Positions 8,170 to 16,166 of a stretch of DNA of 64,000 nucleotides are shown here, piece after piece (the stretch's first letter is position 1; each line of letters starts with the position of its first letter). The stretch spans positions 1 to 64,000 of the forward strand of contig CAIOZA010000055.1 of NCBI GenBank assembly GCA_903862655.1, in the 5' to 3' direction. This DNA is from an uncultured Ignavibacteria bacterium (GTDB taxonomy: Bacteria; Bacteroidota; Ignavibacteria; Kapaibacteriales; UBA2268). The translations under genes and the position numbers were made by a program. The notes below the pieces were generated by a model that saw only the letters and a list, made by a program, of their open reading frames with translations, was not told the origin of the DNA and did not search any database.

Positions 8170-10074
8170 ATGTTCCTAAGGTATCTATTCTTAAATGTTG
8201 TTTTGATATTTAATTTTAGCTTATCATTTGCTCAACTCCAGACCTATTCTATCCAAAGAGATTCCTCAAACAGTTACTACAACAATAAACAGATAACATA
8301 CGGAGTCGAAAAAATTACAGATACTTATATGTTCACAGGTAATGCACTCTATAACTTTAATTCAAATTTTGGAAATATTAAATTAGTAGAATCATACAGA
8401 GGCACTGGGATTCAACAACAGAACTCTTCATTCCGGGACGACCAGGGCATAAATTTTGAATATTCTTATCCTTTGCAATCTAATATCCTGATACTTGCCC
8501 GGCAAAACTGGACTTATGCTTCTGATACAAGAAATCTCGGAATGAATGAACTACAGAGACTCAATACCTCAGGTGGTTTGCGCTATGTTATTAAAAACAA
8601 CTCCATGGTAGAAGCTTATGCAGGGTTTGAGAAGAATAAACAGCTCCAAATTAATTCCGATGGTTTTCTTCTTAACCTGAATGCAAATCTGGATAATCTT
8701 GACTTATCTGATTTTACTCTTAGAAGCTATATTACTAGTGAATACCTAAAGCTTAATCTTAATCGTGTTAATGCAGATCTAGATGTGTTTGTTAACCTTA
8801 GTCATAATTATGAGCAGAATAACCGGTTGTCGCTCGGAATGAGATATAAGCTTATGAATAGAGACCTCCTGACATCTTATGACAATACCAATCTTCAAGT
8901 GATACCAATAGAGGGAAGATTGGAGAACAGAATCAACCCTGATTTATTCTTTAATTTCAATTTGTTGGACAACCTGATAATTGAATTGAATATGAATCTA
9001 CTCAATGTTAACGTAGGCAAGGCCTATAATGCATACTACTCAAATATATCGCTATCAAATGTCCGCAGAAATTTAAAAGAATTCCAACTTGGATTTACCG
9101 GTGAAGCAAAGTATGTGAGTGCTAATATACTTGAATCAATTGGTATGATGTTCAATGTCAGAAACGAAGAAAATCTGGTAGAAAAGCTATACGATATGAG
9201 TTCAACAGACGAAGAATTTATAAAAAACCAGGAACATCAGAGAGATAATAACTCAGCAAGAACAAAGTTATTCCATCGAGGATTATTTATGCCCGGAAAT
9301 GCCGACACTGTATTTACAAATTTCTCACTTTCGATTTATCAATATGACACTCCAAGTTCTGATAATTATGATGACAGGGATGAGCAGTCAATCAATGCAA
9401 ATATAGGTTATAAGCATCGATTCACAAACAATTTCTCTGCCGGCATAGCAGCTGAATTGCAGATGCTTCATCTGGTGTTTCTCAAATCCGAACGAAGTGC
9501 TCTCAATAATTGGAATAGGGTCATCCGCCTGGCTCCAGAAATAGAATGGACGAACAAAATCTTCTCTATTCATCCTAAATTCGAAATACTGGCAAATTAC
9601 ACTGTTTACGATTTCGAGGATGCATCCGGTTCAGTCAAAAGTTATAGCTATAGACAAATTGGTTACAAAGATACTATCTGTATTTATCTTCAACAAAATA
9701 TGAGTTTTCAGTTTAAGACCTCATTCCGATATTTTGAACGTGGAATTCTTTACTGGGACTCATTTTCAGAATCGCCACAGAACAGTAATTTCGAATCTTA
9801 TCTCCGGGGGTTGGTCTATATAGGGTTAACAGACAAGATAAGAATTGGTGCCGGAGCAAGGTATTACTCACTAAAGCAATCAAGTTTAAACACCAACTCA
9901 GTTTCCGGTTCAGATTTTAGTCAAAAATCTATTGGTCCCGAAACGATTATTACATCTTTTTTCTCGGATGGTTCGTCTATTTCCTTGCAAGGTTGGTATG
10001 AATTTCAGTATATTAATAATTTGGAAAATAATCGAATTCCAAATTTGTTTTTAATAACAACGATTAAGCTTTAA
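8170..10074 (+). CDS. Predicted outer-membrane beta-barrel protein
   Basis: The 634-aa product has a clear signal peptide (residues 1-21, cleavage after SFA) followed by alternating polar/hydrophobic, Tyr/Asn-rich strands throughout, as in large outer-membrane barrels. I do not recognise the family. There is no TonB-box, plug or carboxypeptidase-regulatory domain. The chain ends in ITTIKL instead of the usual terminal aromatic. It is embedded in a tight run (4 nt after flbD, 9 nt before the RsbW-like gene), so it may be controlled by or report to those regulators. Confidence 0.65.
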   Translation: MFLRYLFLNVVLIFNFSLSFAQLQTYSIQRDSSNSYYNNKQITYGVEKITDTYMFTGNALYNFNSNFGNIKLVESYRGTGIQQQNSSFRDDQGINFEYSYPLQSNILILARQNWTYASDTRNLGMNELQRLNTSGGLRYVIKNNSMVEAYAGFEKNKQLQINSDGFLLNLNANLDNLDLSDFTLRSYITSEYLKLNLNRVNADLDVFVNLSHNYEQNNRLSLGMRYKLMNRDLLTSYDNTNLQVIPIEGRLENRINPDLFFNFNLLDNLIIELNMNLLNVNVGKAYNAYYSNISLSNVRRNLKEFQLGFTGEAKYVSANILESIGMMFNVRNEENLVEKLYDMSSTDEEFIKNQEHQRDNNSARTKLFHRGLFMPGNADTVFTNFSLSIYQYDTPSSDNYDDRDEQSINANIGYKHRFTNNFSAGIAAELQMLHLVFLKSERSALNNWNRVIRLAPEIEWTNKIFSIHPKFEILANYTVYDFEDASGSVKSYSYRQIGYKDTICIYLQQNMSFQFKTSFRYFERGILYWDSFSESPQNSNFESYLRGLVYIGLTDKIRIGAGARYYSLKQSSLNTNSVSGSDFSQKSIGPETIITSFFSDGSSISLQGWYEFQYINNLENNRIPNLFLITTIKL

Positions 10075-10083
10075 AAAAATAAA

Positions 10084-10503
10084 ATGAGCAAGATACTGTT
10101 TACGAAGCAGATTGAGCTTGATAGCGATAAAAAGTCCATCGAGTATGTCGAGCCTCTGATACATCATATATTAGAGATTTTCCCGCTGCCTTTGGATAGA
10201 TATTATAATATCTTAATTGCTGTAACAGAAGCTGTTAACAACGCTATCATTCATGGTAACAAATTCAATTCTGATAAGAAAGTTACCTTGTCGCTGATTG
10301 TTGCTGAAAATAATATTACTGTCGAAGTTCTGGATGAGGGAGATGGCTTCGATCCAGCTAAAATAGCTGATCCACGTGATTCTGAGAACCTGTTGAAAGA
10401 AAATGGCAGAGGCGTATTTTTAATAAAGGAATTGACAACCGATTGTGATATCAGTTCTGCTGTTGGCGGTACGAGAGTTAAAATGATATTCGATTTTGAT
10501 TAA
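10084..10503 (+). CDS. RsbW/SpoIIAB-like ATP-binding regulatory kinase
   Basis: This 139-aa protein is a stand-alone HATPase_c_2 domain of the anti-sigma factor kinase type. The N box TEAVNNAIIHGNKF (about 49-62), the G1 box DEGDGFDP and the G2 box NGRGVFLIKEL are intact, so ATP binding is expected. Members phosphorylate STAS-domain antagonists or bind sigma factors. No STAS, PP2C or sigma gene is adjacent, so its partner lies elsewhere. It ends the closely spaced four-gene run with the HD-GYP-like regulator. Confidence 0.85.
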   Translation: MSKILFTKQIELDSDKKSIEYVEPLIHHILEIFPLPLDRYYNILIAVTEAVNNAIIHGNKFNSDKKVTLSLIVAENNITVEVLDEGDGFDPAKIADPRDSENLLKENGRGVFLIKELTTDCDISSAVGGTRVKMIFDFD

Positions 10504-10530
10504 ATTTTTGTAAAAAATATATAAGAAATA

Positions 10531-12729
10531 ATGAACTCTGGGAATCAACATCTGGCTGAAAATATATATAAGAACATAACTGAGAATCGAACCAAAGAAC
10601 CAATTACTCTCGTACTTGGGCAGTTTGGAATTGGAAAAAGTGAGATAGTTCGTGAAGTAGTTGATAAATTCAGTGAAAATTCCTTTTTTGATTGCTTGAT
10701 CAATATTAATTTTGGTGTAGAGAAAAGATTCATCAGCAATTACCTCAAATCAACTGAAATTCATTTCCCAAAATCAGACACAGGTTCATTTAATTCAGAT
10801 ATTAATGAAACCTGTTATAATGACAACAGGCTAACTGAACTTATAAAATTGCTTGCTGACAAAGATAAAGAAGTAGCAGAAACTGCAACCAAACAGTTTC
10901 AGCTCAAATTATTTCAAACTGTCGAAGAATCATCTGATTTTCGAAGAGATGACTATATTAAGAAAATCGAAGCATTGCTGGACAAGAAAGGTGATAGGAG
11001 ACTCATTCTTGAGAATTCTCGAGTCACAGCAGAGTCTCTAATCGTAGATTTGATGAATATGTTTTTTCCTAATACCGAAAAATATACATCATTCGATAAA
11101 TATCTTGAGACAATTTCATCACCAGTGAAAATACTCTTTGTTTTTGACAATTTTGACAGGATCGCATATTCAGTATTTAACTGGCTTTCTGAATATTTCC
11201 TACCAACTTGCTTGCAATCAAAATTTGGTGATTTTATTGCATTTAATGTTCGGGAATCCGAGAAAGAACTTTTCATAAACCAGTTTTTTAATTTCCATTT
11301 TATCATATCAAATAGGGTAGATCCATCGTTGAACGATTTCTTCCCGTTCTTTTCGAAAAATTTTGATTTGATTCAAAAATTTGAATTAACATTGTGGAAT
11401 CATGATGAATCACTCTCTTATTTGCAATCCCAAAAATTACCCGAAAATATCAATTATGAGGACATAATAGCTGATTCATTTGGCAATCAATTCCTGATGG
11501 ATATGTTCATACATGAGAAACAATCAGAGATTAAAGAATTTGATAAAAAATCTGTGTATAATAAAATCATTAAAAAATATCTAGATGGAAAAACTCCTAA
11601 TCAGGCCGATTCAATTAAATTAGCTTCACTTGTAGAATCAATCTCTATCAAGGATTTGAGATCATTCCCTGCTTTATTTGATAAATACACCTATTCCTGG
11701 AATTTTCTGCTCTTCCTTAATGATCTAACCGAAATGAAGGATCAGAAATTAACATTCAGACATCCATTTAATCAAATTTTTAAATTCGTATTTGCTGATT
11801 CCAGAAAACAAGAAATAATAGAATCTATGAATCTATTTACTATTCTCGAAACAATCAATGATTTAATTCCAAATCTGACCGATGATGAATTGAAAATAAT
11901 ACGCAGTCTCGCATATTTCGAAAATTTTGATTATGATATTGCTATCGAATCAGCATTTCTTGATAAAGCTTCAGACGCAAAGATATTTGTACAGAAACAT
12001 TCATCTTTATTCTTCAAACATCTCCATACTCATTCATTGAAGGGTGACATCCGCAATGTGTTAATGAAACTGAATAATATTATTGATAAGGATAAACTCG
12101 ATGCCAAGAACAATCTGGTGAAATCAATCTGGAATAAAAGGCTTAAAGAAACAACAATAGAAAAAAGCAACATTCTTGAGAAGTTAGGTGTTCTTAATAA
12201 AGAGTCTGATGAGTTCAATGGCGACCCAACAAAAGGTAAGAATTATTTCGAAGATCATCAAAGGAAATTCATTAAAGCCGAGAATGATTTAATCCAATTA
12301 AGGAAAAGCCTGGGTGATTTTTCTTCAAGTCGATTTATAATCAACTTAATGATCAATACATCGGCAACAATCCTTTCGTTCCTAACGTCATATTTTTTCC
12401 CCGATATATTCTCAACACCAGAGAACCATACTTCTATTCTTGTTATTCAATATCTCCTTTATATTATTAGTTTCGTCTTTGGATTTCTTTCAATTCACAA
12501 TGGTTATAAAATTTTGAAAATTAGAATGCAAAGGGATGAAGTCCAGGCAGTCGAGGAAAAAATCGCTTTGCTGGAGCAAGAAAAATCAGGATATCAGGAA
12601 GAAATGAAATTATTCAAGGATAGTAAATCCTCATGGCAGAAACGTTCACAGGAAGTTAGTGAGCAGATTAAAACTTTAAAATTCCGATTAGATTCAATCG
12701 AATCAATAAATAAGGAACCTTATCTCTAA
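10531..12729 (+). CDS. Membrane-anchored P-loop ATPase of unknown function
   Basis: The 732-aa protein opens with a Walker A motif GQFGIGKS at residues 30-37 and has a plausible Walker B ILFVFDNFDR at 201-210, as in STAND/KAP-like ATPases. The central part (about 280-580) is helical without a family I recognise. Two predicted transmembrane helices (about 602-622 and 632-656) are followed by a charged coiled coil (about 665-725). The order ATPase, helical region, membrane hairpin, coiled coil is unusual. It follows the RsbW-like gene by 27 nt and precedes the channel gene by 67 nt. A signalling or defence ATPase is possible but unsupported. Confidence 0.65.
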   Translation: MNSGNQHLAENIYKNITENRTKEPITLVLGQFGIGKSEIVREVVDKFSENSFFDCLININFGVEKRFISNYLKSTEIHFPKSDTGSFNSDINETCYNDNRLTELIKLLADKDKEVAETATKQFQLKLFQTVEESSDFRRDDYIKKIEALLDKKGDRRLILENSRVTAESLIVDLMNMFFPNTEKYTSFDKYLETISSPVKILFVFDNFDRIAYSVFNWLSEYFLPTCLQSKFGDFIAFNVRESEKELFINQFFNFHFIISNRVDPSLNDFFPFFSKNFDLIQKFELTLWNHDESLSYLQSQKLPENINYEDIIADSFGNQFLMDMFIHEKQSEIKEFDKKSVYNKIIKKYLDGKTPNQADSIKLASLVESISIKDLRSFPALFDKYTYSWNFLLFLNDLTEMKDQKLTFRHPFNQIFKFVFADSRKQEIIESMNLFTILETINDLIPNLTDDELKIIRSLAYFENFDYDIAIESAFLDKASDAKIFVQKHSSLFFKHLHTHSLKGDIRNVLMKLNNIIDKDKLDAKNNLVKSIWNKRLKETTIEKSNILEKLGVLNKESDEFNGDPTKGKNYFEDHQRKFIKAENDLIQLRKSLGDFSSSRFIINLMINTSATILSFLTSYFFPDIFSTPENHTSILVIQYLLYIISFVFGFLSIHNGYKILKIRMQRDEVQAVEEKIALLEQEKSGYQEEMKLFKDSKSSWQKRSQEVSEQIKTLKFRLDSIESINKEPYL

Positions 12730-12796
12730 CCAATAAAAATGGCTTGGTTTTTGCTATGAATATTTTGAGTGAAGTACAATTGATAAGAACATTATA

Positions 12797-14755
12797 ATGA
12801 AAAAACCATCAATAAGCAAAAGATTAAAATACAGTTTTGACAATTTGATGTCAAAAGGGGTAATGTCTCCTATGATTCTGTTATTAATCATTTCTACATT
12901 TGCTATAATCCTAATTGCATTAATTGTTTTCTATACTGGTGTAATACCTGACAATTCTAATATTTTAGGTCTAAGGAACAGTAAGGATATTAAATTTTAT
13001 GATGTATTATGGCTTATTTTAGTGAGAACCCTTGACGGTGGTGTAATTGCTCAAGATCCTGTCAATTATATTTACGTCGGTTATATGCTGCTAGCTACTC
13101 TTGGTGGAATTGTTATTGTTAGTATTTTTATTGGTATTGTCAGCACAGGAGTAATTAGCAAAATGGATGATCTGCGAAAAGGCCGTTCATTTGTAGTCGA
13201 AAAAAACCACACCGTTATCCTTGGTTGGTCGTTCCAGGTGTTCAATATTATTTCCGAACTCGTCGTTGCTAATGAAAATCAGAAGAACGCTGTTATAGCT
13301 ATTCTTGCGGATAAAGATAAGCTTGAAATGGAAGATGAAATACGTTCTAAAGTTGGAGATACTGCAAACACTAAAGTTATCTGCCGAACAGGTAACCCTA
13401 TTGATCTTAGAGATTTGGAAATCATTAATCCTCATCAATCTAAAGCTATTATCATTACTGCACCTGATTCTGACGAACCGGACTCAAATGTTATCAAAAC
13501 AATTCTTGCTATTACTAATAATCCGCATAGAAAAGTACTTCCTGATAAATACCATATTGTTGCTGAAATTCGTAACCCCCGCAATATGGCGATAGCCCAA
13601 ATAGCAGGTCGTGACGAAGTTCAACTCGTCGTTTTTGATTATTTAATTTCAAGAATAACTGCTCAGACTTGTCGTCAGCCTGGGTTGTCAGTAGTCTTTA
13701 CCGAGCTACTTGATTTCAAAGGAGATGAGATCTATTTCCAACCTGAACCAAGACTTACCGGTAAAACATTTGTTGAGACTCTATTTGCGTATGAAAATTC
13801 TGCAGTGATTGGTCTTAGAAGATCTGACGGAAGAATTTATCTGAAACCTCCGATGAACACAATAATTGAAGAAGGAGATATTCTCATTGCAATTTCAGAA
13901 GATGACGACACAGTCATACTGTCCGGTATCAAGGATTATAATATTGATTCCTCAGCTATAAGAAAATCACCTAAGTACATTCCACCCAAACCGGAGTCTA
14001 CTTTAATTCTCGGCTGGAACAGACGTGCGCCTCTTATCATCAATGAACTCGATAACTATGTATGGCCTGGCTCAAAAATAACAGTAGTCGCTGATCATCC
14101 GACTGCAGAGAAGGATCTTTCTATCTTTTGCGGGGAGATAACTCATCAAACGATAACTTTTTGGCAGGGCGATACAACTAATCGAAAGATTCTTGACGAA
14201 TTAAATGTTATAGATTATGATCATATTATTGTTCTTAGTCAAGCAGAACTTACAGATGTGCAATCTGCCGATGCAAGAACTTTAAATACGCTTTTACAGA
14301 TTCGCGATCTTGCCGACAAACAGCCACACACATTTTCTATCGTATCTGAAATGCTCGACGACAGAAACAGGGAATTAGCTGAAATCACTCATACAGATGA
14401 TTTCATCGTCAGTGTTAAACTCGATAGTTTAATGTTGGCTCAGATTGCAGAAAATAAAGAGCTTAAAACAGTTTTTGAGCTCCTTTTCTCCGCAGGAGGT
14501 CCTGCAATTTATATTAAACCGGCTGAATACTATGTTGAGCTTGGCCGGCCTGTGAATTTCTATACTATTATGGAATCTGCGCGGCAGCAGAACCAGATTG
14601 CCATTGGATACAAGCTCCAGAAATCTAAGCCAAGGTACGAAGGACCAAATCTTCTGGCTCATGGAGTAAGTGTTAATCCTGTAAAATCAAATCAATTGTT
14701 CTTCTCTGAAGGCGATAAAATCATTGTTCTCTCGGATGAAGTTCAGATTGGATAA
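12797..14755 (+). CDS. CASTOR/POLLUX-related ion channel with two RCK domains
   Basis: The 652-aa protein has a hydrophobic helix at about 24-46, a pore-like segment (about 72-87) and a second long helix at about 92-118. Two TrkA-N/RCK Rossmann domains follow, the first beginning near HTVILGWSFQVFNII and the second near STLILGWNRRAPLII, each with a TrkA-C-like lobe (for example GDILIAISEDDD). This layout matches the CASTOR/POLLUX (DMI1) channel family, known in plants for nuclear calcium/potassium signalling and present in scattered bacteria. The bacterial role is probably cation flux gated by a bound ligand. The selectivity filter is not recognisable as TVGYG. Confidence 0.8.
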   Translation: MKKPSISKRLKYSFDNLMSKGVMSPMILLLIISTFAIILIALIVFYTGVIPDNSNILGLRNSKDIKFYDVLWLILVRTLDGGVIAQDPVNYIYVGYMLLATLGGIVIVSIFIGIVSTGVISKMDDLRKGRSFVVEKNHTVILGWSFQVFNIISELVVANENQKNAVIAILADKDKLEMEDEIRSKVGDTANTKVICRTGNPIDLRDLEIINPHQSKAIIITAPDSDEPDSNVIKTILAITNNPHRKVLPDKYHIVAEIRNPRNMAIAQIAGRDEVQLVVFDYLISRITAQTCRQPGLSVVFTELLDFKGDEIYFQPEPRLTGKTFVETLFAYENSAVIGLRRSDGRIYLKPPMNTIIEEGDILIAISEDDDTVILSGIKDYNIDSSAIRKSPKYIPPKPESTLILGWNRRAPLIINELDNYVWPGSKITVVADHPTAEKDLSIFCGEITHQTITFWQGDTTNRKILDELNVIDYDHIIVLSQAELTDVQSADARTLNTLLQIRDLADKQPHTFSIVSEMLDDRNRELAEITHTDDFIVSVKLDSLMLAQIAENKELKTVFELLFSAGGPAIYIKPAEYYVELGRPVNFYTIMESARQQNQIAIGYKLQKSKPRYEGPNLLAHGVSVNPVKSNQLFFSEGDKIIVLSDEVQIG

Positions 14756-14801
14756 AGCAATTGTAAAAATATTTAGAATTTTTATATCTCCAAATTTCTC
14801 C

Positions 14802-14833
14802 GTAATTTACATTCTTTTTACTTTGTAAATTAC
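14802..14833. promoter_or_regulatory. Perfect 9-bp inverted repeat before the FKBP gene
   Basis: GTAATTTAC (14802-14810) and GTAAATTAC (14825-14833) are exact reverse complements separated by 14 nt, ending 16 nt before the FKBP ATG. The half-sites are 23 bp apart centre to centre, about two helical turns, which fits a dimeric regulator. It could also act as a weak RNA hairpin, but no U-tract follows. Confidence 0.45.
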
Positions 14834-14849
14834 ATAATTGGAGGAAGAT

Positions 14850-15587
14850 ATGTTTTGGAAAAATGTCGTTATCCTGACATTTGCATTGGCATTGATGACA
14901 AATCTTAGTTTTGCACAACCCAACAAAAATGCACCAGTAATTAAATCACCAAATGATTCATTGTCATATAGTATCGGATTCAGTATCGGAAAAAATATCC
15001 AGATGAGCATGACAAGAGACAGCTTAAATGTAACACTTGATCTTTTATTAAATGGCTTAAGTGATGCTATAAACAAAAGTACTCCAGCACTGCCAGAGCA
15101 AGCCATTCAACAATGTATGATGACTTTCCAGACAGCTCTTCAGGCAAAAATGGAAGCTAAAAAAATGGGAGAAGAAAAAATGAATTCACAAACAGGCGAT
15201 GAAAACAAAAAGAAAGGTGCAGAATTCCTTGCACACAATAGAAATCAGCCCGGTGTAAAAGCAACAGAAAGTGGTTTGCAATACAGAACAGACCTTGAAG
15301 GAACAGGCAAAGCACCAACAGCAAGTAATACAGTTAAAGTACACTATAAAGGTATGCTGATTGATGGTAAAGTTTTTGATAGCTCAATCGAAAGAGGACA
15401 GCCAATCGAATTTCCTTTAAACGGTGTTATTAAGGGTTGGACAGAAGGATTACAGCTAATGAAAGTTGGCGGAAAGTCCACATTCTATATCCCAAGTGAA
15501 TTAGCTTATGGCGAAAAAGGAGCTCCTGGAGCCATCCCACCTAATTCAGTTTTGATTTTTGAAGTAGAACTTTTGGAAGTTAAATAA
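14850..15587 (+). CDS. Secreted FKBP-type peptidyl-prolyl isomerase (FkpA/Mip-like)
   Basis: The 245-aa protein has a signal peptide (cleavage after SFA), an N-terminal dimerisation region (about 30-125, starting [15 protein letters not shown]) and a C-terminal FKBP domain. The latter holds [36 protein letters not shown] and [19 protein letters not shown], with the catalytic pocket residues intact. It isomerises X-Pro bonds of envelope proteins in the periplasm. ATG 14850 is preferred to the in-frame TTG at 14838 because GGAGG lies 5 nt upstream of the ATG. Confidence 0.93.
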   Translation: MFWKNVVILTFALALMTNLSFAQPNKNAPVIKSPNDSLSYSIGFSIGKNIQMSMTRDSLNVTLDLLLNGLSDAINKSTPALPEQAIQQCMMTFQTALQAKMEAKKMGEEKMNSQTGDENKKKGAEFLAHNRNQPGVKATESGLQYRTDLEGTGKAPTASNTVKVHYKGMLIDGKVFDSSIERGQPIEFPLNGVIKGWTEGLQLMKVGGKSTFYIPSELAYGEKGAPGAIPPNSVLIFEVELLEVK

Positions 15588-15628
15588 TAAATTGATATTT
15601 TTTACTCCAAAATTGATGGAGTTTTAAA

Positions 15629-16138
15629 ATGAAATATTTCAACACCCTATTTGTGTTGCTGATTCTTGTCGTTTTAGTTGGAGCATGTGATAAAAACAGT
15701 GTTCCAACTAATCCGAATTATCCCCCAAATATTTTCGCAACAATCGCTGGAACTTTTGGGTTGAATTATAGGGGACTTGCCAGTGTTTATACAGTTACGT
15801 CTCCTCATAATGGCTTACAAATCATATCAACATATCAAGATTCATCAGGGATTTCTCATTCTATAATCTTCCATATTTATTTTCTCGATAACATTGAGAA
15901 AACAGGTACTTTCAAATTCCTTATGAAACCCGATACTGCAACCACAGACTATGCCGTTGGTGTATATCAGCATAGTGAAGGATCAGTTAAGAGACTTTTC
16001 TCATCTTATGAAGGAGAAATATATCTCGAAAAAATTAGCGGAACATCAGCGAAAGGTACATTCAACCTTTTTACAAAGGAATCGGAATCCGGTAGTTCTG
16101 TTAACATTTCAAATGGAACATTTAATATTAGCGATTAA
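15629..16138 (+). CDS. Small lipoprotein of unknown function
   Basis: The 169-aa product carries a lipoprotein signal with lipobox LVGAC (Cys20) followed by Asp, and then a beta-rich domain with no family I recognise (repeated short strands such as GTFKFLMK, GEIYLEKIS, GTFNLF). The repeated GTF strands suggest a small lipocalin-like or Ig-like sandwich. It lies 28 nt before the TIG/FGE lipoprotein gene and is probably expressed with it, so both may form one surface lipoprotein complex. Confidence 0.7.
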   Translation: MKYFNTLFVLLILVVLVGACDKNSVPTNPNYPPNIFATIAGTFGLNYRGLASVYTVTSPHNGLQIISTYQDSSGISHSIIFHIYFLDNIEKTGTFKFLMKPDTATTDYAVGVYQHSEGSVKRLFSSYEGEIYLEKISGTSAKGTFNLFTKESESGSSVNISNGTFNISD

Positions 16139-16166
16139 TTTTATTCGATTTTTTTTAAGGAAAGTT

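Noticed and set aside
12728-12749. AACCAA/TTGGTT hairpin after the P-loop ATPase gene
   Set aside because: Only 6 bp, overlaps the stop codon and lacks a strong U-tract; too weak to call a terminator.
15951-16166. Open reading frame extending the TIG/FGE gene upstream
   Set aside because: It overlaps the previous lipoprotein gene in another frame and would bury the lipoprotein signal; ATG 16167 fits better.
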